The notes beneath the pieces are model-generated. The model worked only from the letters and a program-made list of their open reading frames with translations. It had not been told where the DNA came from and did not search any database. 64,000 nucleotides of DNA from Phytomonas francai. Lineage: Eukaryota > Euglenozoa > Kinetoplastea > Trypanosomatida > Trypanosomatidae. Positions 42,262 to 50,654 of this stretch are shown here, piece by piece. Both the position numbers and the translations under genes were made by a program. Within the stretch, counting starts at the first letter, position 1. Every line of letters starts with the position of its first letter. The stretch covers positions 812,614 through 876,613 of the forward strand of contig MJCC01000001.1 in NCBI GenBank assembly GCA_001766655.1, in the 5' to 3' direction.

Positions 42262-42501
42262 ATGCCTCGCTCACGTCAATTTTTATTGCAGGCTCATAGG
42301 GAACTTCTAGGGCTCCATAAAATTCATCATTCTCATCTTCTGGCACGACTACGGGCTCCAGTGCACTCAAAAGCAGGAATGTCCCTTGTTTGGCTTGCCA
42401 ACGCTCTTTGTGCAACCACGTATTGTATCATGATTAATTGGATTTACAAAGGCTACGTAGATTTATGGTATGGTGTGTACGGTGTTGAAGACGACAGATA
42501 G
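42262..42501 (+). CDS. Small single-pass membrane protein
   Basis: This 79-residue frame starts at an ATG behind the tract CTTTTCTTCCTAAG. Residues 1-36 are basic and His/Leu-rich. One membrane helix spans about 41-62 (LVWLANALCATTYCIMINWI), and the end is aromatic and acidic (YVDLWYGVYGVEDDR). The layout resembles small accessory subunits of mitochondrial inner-membrane complexes. I recognise no specific family. Balanced composition and orientation with the cluster support a real gene. Confidence 0.55.
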   Translation: MPRSRQFLLQAHRELLGLHKIHHSHLLARLRAPVHSKAGMSLVWLANALCATTYCIMINWIYKGYVDLWYGVYGVEDDR

Positions 42502-42773
42502 CGCTCTGTGGAAAATACAGGTCAAGAAAAACGGGAAAGTAAAATGGCGCTGCACCCGTGTGCAATTTATAAAACGCTTTATAAATTGTGGCAGAGAAGC
42601 ACCACATACTCATGAAAAAAATTATTGTATTTTGATGAATCCTGATTTAAAAGGATAGTCTTCCTCTTACTATGGCGTATATAGTCACCTATTATCCCTC
42701 GGTTATGAAAATAGGTAAATATATACACACATCATTTCAACTGTTAGAGAAAATAACATACTTTGCATTTTAT

Positions 42774-43409
42774 ATGGCTTTCGAAACAAAAGCAGATGCA
42801 CTCATTAAGGTGTTACTAATTGGCGATACTGGGGTGGGAAAATCTTCCCTGCTTCATTCATTTACAACTGGAGCTTTCAATGAAGGCATTGGCACGACCA
42901 TTGGAATCGACTTTAAAGTGAAAAAAGTGGATATCCTGGACGAAAGATGTGGAAAGCATCGACATGTGAATATGCAAATCTGGGATACAGCTGGACAGGA
43001 GCGTTTTCGAACCTTGACAAACTCTTATTATCGAGGAGCGCACGCTATCGTTCTTGTCTACGACGTCAGTGTGCCTAGCTCGTTTTATGGTCTTACAAAA
43101 TGGCTTGAGGAAGCAAAAAGATGCTCCCAAAATGAAGACATTATTTTCTTGCTAATTGGAAACAAAATTGATTTGTGCAGTTCTGAAAAAGGCATGCCTG
43201 TTCCACGGTTAACTGCTGAGTCGTTTGCAAAACAGCACCACATGCTTCTCGCATTTACCTCTGCAAAAACAAGAGTGGGAATTTCACAGGCATTTGATGA
43301 AGTTGCTCGAAATGCATACGATCGGCTTGCCGAAAGAAGTGGCAATAATCCGGAAGCAAAGAATCTAAGTGGGGTATTCTCGAATAGAAGCTCTCCAGGA
43401 TGTTGTTAA
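42774..43409 (+). CDS. RAB18: Rab GTPase, RAB18-like
   Basis: From the ATG at 42774 the product is 211 residues. G1 is GDTGVGKS (17-24), the effector loop ends in TTIGIDFKVK, G3 is DTAGQE (71-76), and G4 is GNKID. The C-terminus is PGCC with two prenylation cysteines. The stretch EDIIFLLIGNKIDL and the SAKTRVGISQAFDEV helix are closest to RAB18 in my reading. RAB18 acts on ER, Golgi and lipid-droplet membranes. SAK has the G5 role. A small insert (LDERCGKHRHV) sits before the G3 strand. It is the last intact gene of the plus cluster. Confidence 0.85.
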   Translation: MAFETKADALIKVLLIGDTGVGKSSLLHSFTTGAFNEGIGTTIGIDFKVKKVDILDERCGKHRHVNMQIWDTAGQERFRTLTNSYYRGAHAIVLVYDVSVPSSFYGLTKWLEEAKRCSQNEDIIFLLIGNKIDLCSSEKGMPVPRLTAESFAKQHHMLLAFTSAKTRVGISQAFDEVARNAYDRLAERSGNNPEAKNLSGVFSNRSSPGCC

Positions 43410-43867
43410 TATGATATTTGTAAACACTAGGAAAAAAATTAGCGGTAGGCACCGCCAATCCAACATGAATGCGGCCACCATGCGGCATTTGCATTATAAG
43501 TATAGTGATAATACTGTGTTACTTATGACTGTTAAAGCTTCATAATGTATGCCATCAACAATCATAAACAAGCCCTCTTTGTTATTCTTCAACAAAAACA
43601 ACCCCGCTAACCCTATTAACTTTTCAACTTCTTTCTGCCAAATAGCCAGTTAAGCCGCGAGGTGAGGTCCATGCCCACAAGTGACGGGGCCCGACTGGGC
43701 AAATACCAAGAAAGCGGCTTGCTGTCGCTCGCACCAAGTCAAAGGAAAAAAAATGAATCCTCAGACACTCCCCGGAGTTCTGCACTCACTATTTCATCTT
43801 TCTGGATGTTTTTCCCCTTTCTTATCGTGCGTATTACACCAAAACGTCGGACCAAAGATCTTTCGGG
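43410..43867. other. Spacer between RAB18 and the retroelement
   Basis: No supported gene. Short plus-strand frames at 43,662-43,908 match nothing I know, and specifically not a chaperonin N-terminus. Confidence 0.4.
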
Positions 43868-44450
43868 TTAATCAAGCAATACCTTGCTATGCAGTAGTTC
43901 CCACATAATTTCTCTGATCATCCTTTGCGATTCGGTGCGGGTGTTGGAGGATCCGGCGCTGGCATTATGAAGCGGCGTCTGGTCGAGCGGTGAGGAGGGG
44001 CGTGCAGGGATGGGTTGAGTGGGAGTGGCGGCGGTTTTGCGCACTACTTTTGTGCGATGGAAATGGGGCATGGCAATATTCGCATGAGCAATCCGGTGGT
44101 GGGTGGGCAGGTTCGTGCGGGATTTCGTGTGGTGAGCCACAAGGGAGGCTTACCCTCTAGACCCCCTCTGGCAAATTGTGCAAGTCAATTCCGTTCGGTT
44201 GGTCAATAGTCCTCGGCCTGTGGAGCTTTGGTCTGGGGCAGAAGGTGAACTAGAGGTCGGGTTGGAAAGACTGGCTACAGGGACTTCATCTGGTGGATTG
44301 TCGGTTGTGGAAGGGACGGCATAGGAGAGTCTGGAGATTATCGTTGGGGGCTCCTCCATGGGGGAGAACAAACCCTGAGGCTGGGTGTTCGTGGTAGGGA
44401 CATCGTAGGTGGTTCTGTGCATTCGGCTCGGGGGCGCGCTTGTAGAGTCG

Positions 44451-45407
44451 TCATCTGGATCTACTCCTTGGTCTAAGAGGAGTAGATCTATTTGGTCTGG
44501 GCTCCGGGTCGGATAGCTGGAATTCGGACGGGTTGCAGAAACGACATCGGTTTTCGCAGTCTCGGACGGCCCAGTAGAGCCTGCCAGAGGCTGCGGTTTC
44601 ACCGCATCGTATCTGAGCCAACAGGACAAGTTGCTGGCGATCGAGAGGAATGCCTGTGAGGAGGTCCACGCCACTGAGGTTAGCTGGCCTCGCACCACAT
44701 AACTTGTATCGATGTGTGTCTGTTCGGAGCGAGTCGCACCATTTCTGCCGCAGCTTGCGCTTGATACACGCTAGTAGGTCAACGTACCAGATTGGGGCAC
44801 ATTGTTCCGAGGGATCATAGGTGTCGAGGAAGTGCTTGACCCATCTATCAGCAATTGTGTTGGCAGCGATTCCGCAGTGCGAGTAAACAAACTGAACGTG
44901 TACTCTCCACCCGTGTCGACCGGTCTCAAGGAGATGATACCAAACGGCATCTTCAAGGAGGCTGGTCTGGATGAGAGCGCCAGTGTTTAGTGCTGTCACT
45001 GGGGAAAGGCTGTCAGTTATGATAAGGATAGATTTGTTATTGGGGTCAATACTCTCGACACTTAGGATATTCGGTACCAGTTTCTCGAGCGCCAAGAGAA
45101 AGCCTAGGCTCTCCGGTCGGTAGCTGCAGGCGATGGGTCGACAGTTAATGTGGACTACCGTCGCGCGATCTGGTGCGTAAGGTTCTGTTATGATGGTGGC
45201 GATGCCGACAGACTTGCCCTCATTGGCGAGGTTCCCACCGTCTGTGGCGATGGTAGCCCCAAACGGGGAGAGAGACCTGAGGGCACGCTCTGAGCATTGT
45301 AGTTTGGCCCTAGATATTTCCTTTTCAGAGTGCTTTTTAGGATCGATGTCTTCTCTGGGAGAGTGTTGGTGCCAAAGGTGATGCGGTCTGCGTATTGGGC
45401 CATGCAA
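44451..45407 (-). pseudogene. RNase H domain of the retroelement
   Basis: A 318-codon piece carries the RNase H acidic residues in order: TDGGN (Asp), YRPESLGFLLALEKL (Glu), LIITDSL (Asp) and ANTIADRWVKH (Asp). A conserved YSHCG precedes the last one. A CxxC (CRFC) follows near its end. The preceding thumb-like part is in a different frame at 45,188-46,111, and the C-terminal part shifts again at 44,150-44,698, where a CTIC motif ends in a stop. It degrades RNA in RNA-DNA hybrids during reverse transcription in active elements. This copy cannot be made as one protein. Confidence 0.85.
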
Positions 45408-45791
45408 GGTGTAACGCGTGAGCGCTGTAGTAGCGGCTCGCGGGAGATCCCGTGATGGGTTTGAGGGGGGGTGAATAGTCCAGAGTCGCTTAAAAGGTCA
45501 GCAAGGGTTTCATCCCACTCAAGGGCGGATATGGTGGAGTAGCGTAGGCAGCGTCTAGGGGGCGGTTCGGGTGGAGGCCTGTTGAGCCACCCAGCATCTA
45601 GATTGCGGAGCTTCTCAAAGAGGTTTGCTCGACTAATGATAGCGGTGTAGAAGGGCGGGGGCATGTTCGCCTCGAGGAGAGCAGATTGGGAGTCTGTTGT
45701 AGACAACAGCCCCATTGCGCATTTTGCTAGGGAGTTGTGCATGGAGGATAAGATCCTCTTAGCGGTTTCATTCGCAGTTGACCAAGTGAGT

Positions 45792-47108
45792 TCAATACCA
45801 TACAAGAGCTTGGAGCCACCGTATCCCGAGACAAACTGACGCATGTCCCGGAGGGTGTGGTTCCAAATTCTTCTGGGCGATTGCTCTGAGCTGTTGAAGG
45901 CGTGTGGAAGTGGGGGAAACGGCTGCTTGCATACCGTTGTTGTGTCTGTTGCGGGGGTCGAGCTTAATTCCGAGGAGCTTGGGCATCTTGGATGAGCCCA
46001 TGGTGAGCACTGGAATCTCTTGGCCGTTGATACGGAGGGCGACCTTATCTTCAGTGTCTTCTTGTGTGTGGGACAAGAGCGTAAATAGGATGGATTCCCA
46101 CTTGCTGGCATTGACTATAAGGTTGTTTTCGTCACCCCACGTGTGGGTGACTTCTAGAGCTTGGTTTGCAAGGGTGATGGCTTGGCTACGGTTTTCGGCG
46201 TTTACAACAATAGAGAGATCGTCCGGAAACATTTCTGCCATGATGCCAGGGATGCTGTTGAGGATAGCAAGCAACGGGTTGGCGTATAGCAGGAAGAGGC
46301 GCGGTGCGAGCACGGAGCCCTGGGGGACTCCGCAGTAGGATCTACGAGCACGGCTGTACTTTCCATCGACTAAGACACAGCTGTGTCTGTTGCAGAGGAA
46401 AGCGTTGAGCCATTGTCGGAGGGCGGTGCTGTTTCGTGTCAGGGCGAGCTGGTTGCATAGTATTCGGTGGTCGATCGAGTCGAAGGCTTTGCTGAAATCA
46501 ATCATCACAAAAAGGGTTCGGTCAGGGCGGTAGTGTTTTTGGGAGCTGTTGGGTAACATCTTCTTGGGGAGTTGCACCTTGTGGTATGTGTTGCGATTCC
46601 GTTCGATGACATCCGAGAGTCTGGCTAGGGGCATAATGGTGCTGTGTAGGCGGCTGAAGGCGTGCTGAGAGTTGTGCGGCTTCCAAATACGTAGGAAGCA
46701 CGCCGTGATCATTTTCTCAAGGAGCTTGCAGGTACTGGAGGTCAGGCTGATCGGGCGATAGGACGACGGGATAGCTGGGTCTTTATTGGGCTTTAGCAAG
46801 GGGTAGATATTGGCCAATCTCCCCGTTGCTGGAGGATCACCCGAGAGGAAGGATAGGTTGATTGAATTCAAGAGGAATGCTATGGCTTCGTCGGGTAGGT
46901 TTGTCAGAATCTCGTTATGGATGTCATTGGGTCCAAGTGCTTTAGAACTTGGCGTGGAGTACAGAACAGTACGTAGCACTGCGATTGTGAAGGGCGTGTC
47001 TAGGTGGGACTCGGCCTCCTCGTGTGGGAGGAAGTTGAGAAAGGAAGAGGGCGTGAGATCGGAAAATCCAAGCTCTTCCGGTAGCGAAGCAAGGCATTGT
47101 AGACGCAA
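45792..47108 (-). pseudogene. Reverse transcriptase domain of the retroelement
   Basis: A 438-codon stop-free piece holds the RT core: SYRPISLTSSTCKLLEKM, motif A MIDFSKAFDSIDH, motif B GVPQGSVLAPRLF and the catalytic box FPDD (normally FADD). Both aspartates of the box are kept, but the Ala-to-Pro change is unusual. The piece ends in a stop before the thumb and RNase H parts, which lie in another frame. Target-primed reverse transcription is the role in live ingi/L1Tc elements. The long stop-free stretch suggests decay is not ancient, or that this part is younger than the rest. Confidence 0.92.
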
Positions 47109-48041
47109 TTGATTGTGTGACGGTGCGTGCGGGCGATTTCTTAATCCATTGGTCCCCCCTATCTCTCCAGCGCGGGACGGCTGTCTGTTAGATTTTTCTC
47201 AAAATCTAGAGGTGAAGGGCGTGCGAAGCGGGTGAGGGAGAGCGAGCTTGTGTTTGATGTGTCGCAACCTGTAGAAGCATCGCAAATAAATTTTATTGCG
47301 AGAGTTAGGTGAGAGAGTTTTGTTGAAGGGAAACCTTGAGCAAAGAGACCTTGAAGAAGAAACCTTGAAGGGGGGTGAAGGAGGAGAAGAGGGAGAGGGG
47401 GAAGACCTAAGAGAACCAAGCCCAGAAAGAGAAGAAAGAGAAAAGATGGACCTATGCGCGTACGGGCTAGAGCTCGGGGCAAGACTATCCACAGGGTGTG
47501 GATATGCCGAATGTGTAGCGGATGGCGAGCTAGGGTATTGGAGATCGACAATGCTAAGGAACTGATTCGGCTTTCTATTGTACGGGCGAGGCTTGCTAGG
47601 CTGATGGGCGGGCAAAAAGGTCTTAGCAAGGTTATTTGCTACAGCTTTGCTGGAGGTTCAGACTTTGTTGGAGTCTCCGATGAGAACCCCGTTTAGAGAC
47701 GGCGTGGGAGGGGTGTAGCACGCAGCAATGAACTTCCATGGTAGGTTCTCTCCTGGACGTAGTTTTGAAATGGCGTGTCGGTATCTGGAGCTGAGGTACT
47801 GACGAATGGCAGTGGGGTGTGCGGATTCCGCTTGTTGGTAGGCGGTGCGGTTATCGTCGTGGGGCACGGTCATATACCTTTCCTTTCTTCGGATTGCTTC
47901 CTGGTCTAGTTGTTGGATGCCAGTCGGCCAGGCGTCTAATCGGGACGCAAATCGTCCTCTGGGGCAGCAGAGCTTGGCTGCATCCAGGGCGACTTGGTTG
48001 AAAGTCTCTGGGGCGGAGTGGGCGGACGAGAAATCGAAGGA

Positions 48042-49058
48042 CTACAGGCGTTTCTTGACATGCCGACGGAACTGTTTCCAGTCGGCATGCTTCCATCTAA
48101 ATAGCGTTCTTCCACTTTGTCTTTTCGAGATAGGGCCATCGAGCGGCAGGTCAAAGTGGATCTTGTGGTGATCGCTGTCCGGGGTCACAACGGTGCGGCA
48201 GTCGTGAATCGTGAGGTCCCGGGAAAACGACAGGTCAACCGTACCACGGGAGGTGCCTCTAGCAAAAGTGAACTCACCCAGGCGGTTGCCTATGATGAGT
48301 CTGTGCTTCGCTATCTCATCCACGAAGATGTTGGCCCTGCCCACCCCGGGCGACTCCAGCATCGGCTCCCAGAGAGGGTGATGCAGATTGAGGTCGCCGC
48401 AGAGAAGACAGGGGCGGTCGTCTGTTTTGCCGAGGAGTCGTTCAAGGGTGGAGCGGGTGATGTCTGCGTTTGGTCGTATCTATACCGAGACTATGTAGAA
48501 TGTGAAGTCTTGGAGGTCGGCGTGTATAACTATGGCTTCGAGGCCTTCATCTGACAGGGGGAGCACCACTCTCTTGGAGCGGATGTTAGAACTGTTCTTT
48601 ATGAGTATAGCGACCCCCCCGCCTCGGGCGTTGCGAGCGGAGCCGAAAACGTGATAGCCTTGCGTCTTAAATCTACGGTCTTTTTCGGGCGAGAGGTGCG
48701 TGTCTTGGGGTAGTAAAATGTCCGCGCCTTCGTAGAGGAGGGCGGAACATTTTACTGCAGTTGGCGAACGAGCATTGCATAGTGTAATTGAAAGGGAACC
48801 AGGGTTTTTGTGAACGTCACCACAGCGCAAAAGTAGTGTCTGGTTACCCCAGAGAACTCGGCGGGCGAGCTTTTGGGTTGGATCAGCGCTAACAGTGTTC
48901 AGTCGGAGTTTGACCTCCGCTCGGGTAGCCTTAGAAAAGGCCCTGTCGAATACCGTACCGGTATTAGCAGCTAAGAATGGAAGTCGCGGCCGGCAAGGAC
49001 GGGTCGACCTGCAGGCACTCAGCTTCACCCTCGTCGGGTTACTAATCCGCGGCACCAC
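48042..49058 (-). pseudogene. N-terminal and endonuclease part of the retroelement
   Basis: One frame with a single TAG near 48,480 covers the APE-like endonuclease. Motifs are LLPQDTHLS (the catalytic Glu of the usual QET is Asp here), GGGVAILIKN, LLCGDLNLHHPLW and TPDSDHHKIHFDL. The stop replaces a position that is usually Tyr after VSV. It ends at another TAG. The N-terminal 90 residues include the 2A-like motif. The upstream start is unclear. In active elements this enzyme nicks target DNA. The Glu-to-Asp change and the stop make it inactive. Confidence 0.85.
48795..48836 (-). other. Degenerate 2A-like ribosome-skipping motif
   Basis: The residues LLLRCGDVHKNPGS match the 2A consensus D-V/I-E-x-N-P-G-P, with a hydrophobic Leu run before it, as known near the N-terminus of L1Tc and ingi proteins. 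Two key positions are changed: Glu to His and the final Pro to Ser. The final Pro is needed for skipping, so this copy should not function. Confidence 0.7.
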
Positions 49059-49075
49059 GTAGAGGTGGTCGGCAT
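49012..49075 (-). other. Possible remnant of the Pr77/HDV-like ribozyme hallmark
   Basis: On minus, CCACCTCTACGTGG forms a hairpin (CCAC/GTGG). It is followed by TGCC, TTAGTA and AAGCTGAG at spacings that recall the conserved 5' hallmark of trypanosomatid L1Tc/ingi/RIME elements, which is both promoter and self-cleaving ribozyme. The first strand needed for the closing stem is not matched, so it looks broken. The match is from memory of the consensus. Confidence 0.4.
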
Positions 49076-49336
49076 ATACTGCGGGTGGGATCGCGTTATA
49101 GAACGTCTCATATTCGAGTTCGAAGATATATTTTGTCCAGTTCTGGCCAGCCGAAGCGCGAGCCGTGTCGGGTGACGATGCGCGGGAGCTCCTGCTTCGC
49201 GATCTCCGAGTTGAGCAGCGGTTACATTACAGGGCGCCGCCAACCCTTCAACCATGGGGCTGTAAAGACGTTCACACCGTGAACCCCCTCCGGTGGGGGG
49301 GGGGGGGGCACACCAATCGTAGGTTACACAGCTTAA

Positions 49337-49534
49337 ATTTGCGATCTCGACTCCCCGCAGCAGTCCGTGTCTGCTAGGGCCGTCGACTTGATCGTGCGCG
49401 ACGGCTGCGTGACCGATATGTTGGCCGAAAATGTTGTCCAGCCCCTATTGGTGTCTTTGCCAGCGGTGCGTTTGGCGACTGAATGCGTTATGATGTTGCT
49501 CAAGATCGATGACATCATCATGACTCAAATGTAG
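49337..49534 (+). pseudogene. CCT4: C-terminal fragment of chaperonin CCT4 (TCP-1 delta)
   Basis: Plus-strand codons from just after a TAA at 49,334 to a TAG at 49,532 read as the end of CCT4. VTDMLAENVVQPLLVSLPAV is followed by RLATECVMMLLKIDDIIMTQ. NVVQPLLVS and LATE...LKIDDI are the delta-subunit hallmark; other TCP-1 subunits differ. CCT4 is about 530-540 residues, and only some 64 are here. The 5' remainder is not found left of the retroelement or elsewhere in the window. It was too short for a routine ORF search and could be missed. It borders the 5' end of the retroelement and points the opposite way. Confidence 0.88.
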
Positions 49535-50206
49535 GACACGGGTGGGTGGTAAGATGATATGGATGAGTGCGGGACCCGCAAAGTTTTATTATTATTAGTA
49601 TCCAAAATAATAGGAGAAATGTACGCACGTATCCGTCTATATTAAAATATGTGGTGTGCTTATCGGTAAGTTGGAGTCAGGTAAAGAGAAAAAGGTGAAA
49701 AAGGAAGGATAATAAAGTGATGAAAATAGCGGGATTTTAACTTGACACCGCGTGATAGTTTTGGCAAGCAGTTAGTTTAACTAAATCAGAACAAGGTTGA
49801 GAAAAAGGCTAATGCATTTTGGCAGTAAATAACCCCTCTCTACGCGCGTCGTTTGGTAGGTACGCCCCTGTATTTTTTTGCCTTCTTGTCTATGGGTCCA
49901 ATCCATCATCACTACCGTTCTCTGTTTCTCTTTCTTATAGCCTCTTTTTTTAGGTTGCAGTTTATTAAACCTAATTATATTCTCTTTTTTTGGTTTTGTT
50001 AGCGTGAATATTCGTTCAATTAGTTTTCATGCTCTGCGGTGTGGGTCCTTAATTGGTAACATCCGAATGTTTGCTAAGAAGTCCTGCCCGATGCGTTTTT
50101 GATGCGCAGCGTTCTGTTTTGCCCATGCGGGCCGCTAGGGAAGCTAGATTGCGGCAAGCCGGTGGTGGTGCCCTTGGTTCTTCATGGGGAGGCGCGTGGA
50201 GAGCAA
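49535..50206. other. Spacer upstream of the tRNA pair
   Basis: The left half is AT-rich. From about 50,085 it becomes GC-richer with a small hairpin (GCCC ATGC GGGC). No further RNA gene could be recognised. Confidence 0.4.
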
Positions 50207-50280
50207 GCGCGGATGGTCTAGGTGGTTATGACGTCGCTTTAACACGGCGAAGGTCTCGGGTTCGAGTCCCGATCTGCGTA
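50207..50280 (+). tRNA. tRNA-Val (anticodon AAC)
   Basis: It folds as a 74-nt cloverleaf. The acceptor stem is GCGCGGA/TCTGCGT with two G-U pairs, and the discriminator is A. The D stem is GTC/GAC. The anticodon stem is TCGCT/GGCGA with loop TTAACAC. The T arm is TCGGG-TTCGAGT-CCCGA. Anticodon AAC reads GUU and, after A-to-I change, GUC and GUA. There is no intron and CCA is not encoded. A TTTT at 50,282 can end Pol III transcription. Confidence 0.95.
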
Positions 50281-50281
50281 C

Positions 50282-50285
50282 TTTT
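50282..50285 (+). terminator. Pol III T-run after tRNA-Val
   Basis: Four T residues directly follow the mature tRNA end, a minimal Pol III stop. Confidence 0.6.
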
Positions 50286-50348
50286 CTTCCTAAATCAGAA
50301 GCGTTCTCCGGGGAGACGATTCATGCCCTAATTTGGTAAGCATCACGG

Positions 50349-50420
50349 TCCGGTGTGGTATAGTGGCTAGAACAAGCGGCTCTCACCCGCTAGACCCGGG
50401 TTCGATCCCCGGCACCGGAA
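50349..50420 (+). tRNA. tRNA-Glu (anticodon CTC)
   Basis: It is a 72-nt cloverleaf with a perfect acceptor stem TCCGGTG/CACCGGA and discriminator A. The anticodon stem is AGCGG/CCGCT with loop CTCTCAC (anticodon CTC, codon GAG). The T arm is built around GGTTCGATCC. No intron and no encoded CCA. It lies 68 bases downstream of tRNA-Val on the same strand, in the convergent strand switch, a common place for tRNA genes in trypanosomatids. Confidence 0.96.
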
Positions 50421-50426
50421 TTTTTT
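50421..50426 (+). terminator. Pol III T-run after tRNA-Glu
   Basis: Six T residues follow the discriminator base directly. Confidence 0.8.
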
Positions 50427-50654
50427 CCTATCCAGGGTTTGGGTCCCTTGGCAACGCGTTTGTCGGAAAAAGGAGGGAGGGAGAGGAAAGAAGGCGTGCA
50501 TTTTCAAAAAGGGGCTCGCAAGGCTTAACATTTGAATTCAGTGGAAAATATCTCACCTGGGCGTTTTTTTTTGTGATAATAACCAATTTTTCCCCCTCGT
50601 CTATTTGTTTTTATTTTAGTCCTCGTCAGTCTCAGAAAGGGACGATCTTGAGAA

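Larger units (their letters stand above)
43868..49085 (-). mobile_element. Decayed ingi/L1Tc-clade non-LTR retrotransposon
   Basis: About 5.2 kb on minus carries, in order, a 2A-like motif, an APE-type endonuclease, a reverse transcriptase, an RNase H and a Cys/His end. This is the plan of trypanosomatid ingi/L1Tc elements. From 49,058 to 45,792 almost all coding pieces share one frame but are cut by stops, including ones at about 48,480, 48,042, 47,658 and 47,199. After about 45,850 the frame moves back and forth. So the copy is dead by both nonsense and frameshift, like the degenerate DIRE elements. Ends are approximate: the 5' limit is set by the hallmark-like segment near 49,075 and the 3' limit by the last coding-like residues. 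I see no poly(A) (poly-T on plus) and no clear target-site duplication. Confidence 0.88.

Noticed and set aside
43640..43720. Possible tRNA-like sequence near GGGGCCCGACTGGGC
   Set aside because: No T-arm GTTCGA core on either strand and no closing acceptor stem.
43662..43908. Short plus frames left of the retroelement as the missing 5' half of CCT4
   Set aside because: They show none of the conserved N-terminal TCP-1 motifs, so a simple insertion into an intact CCT4 gene is not supported.
50085..50160. Possible U-snRNA or 7SL next to the tRNA pair
   Set aside because: Only a four-base-pair hairpin is visible, and I could not match any conserved core.
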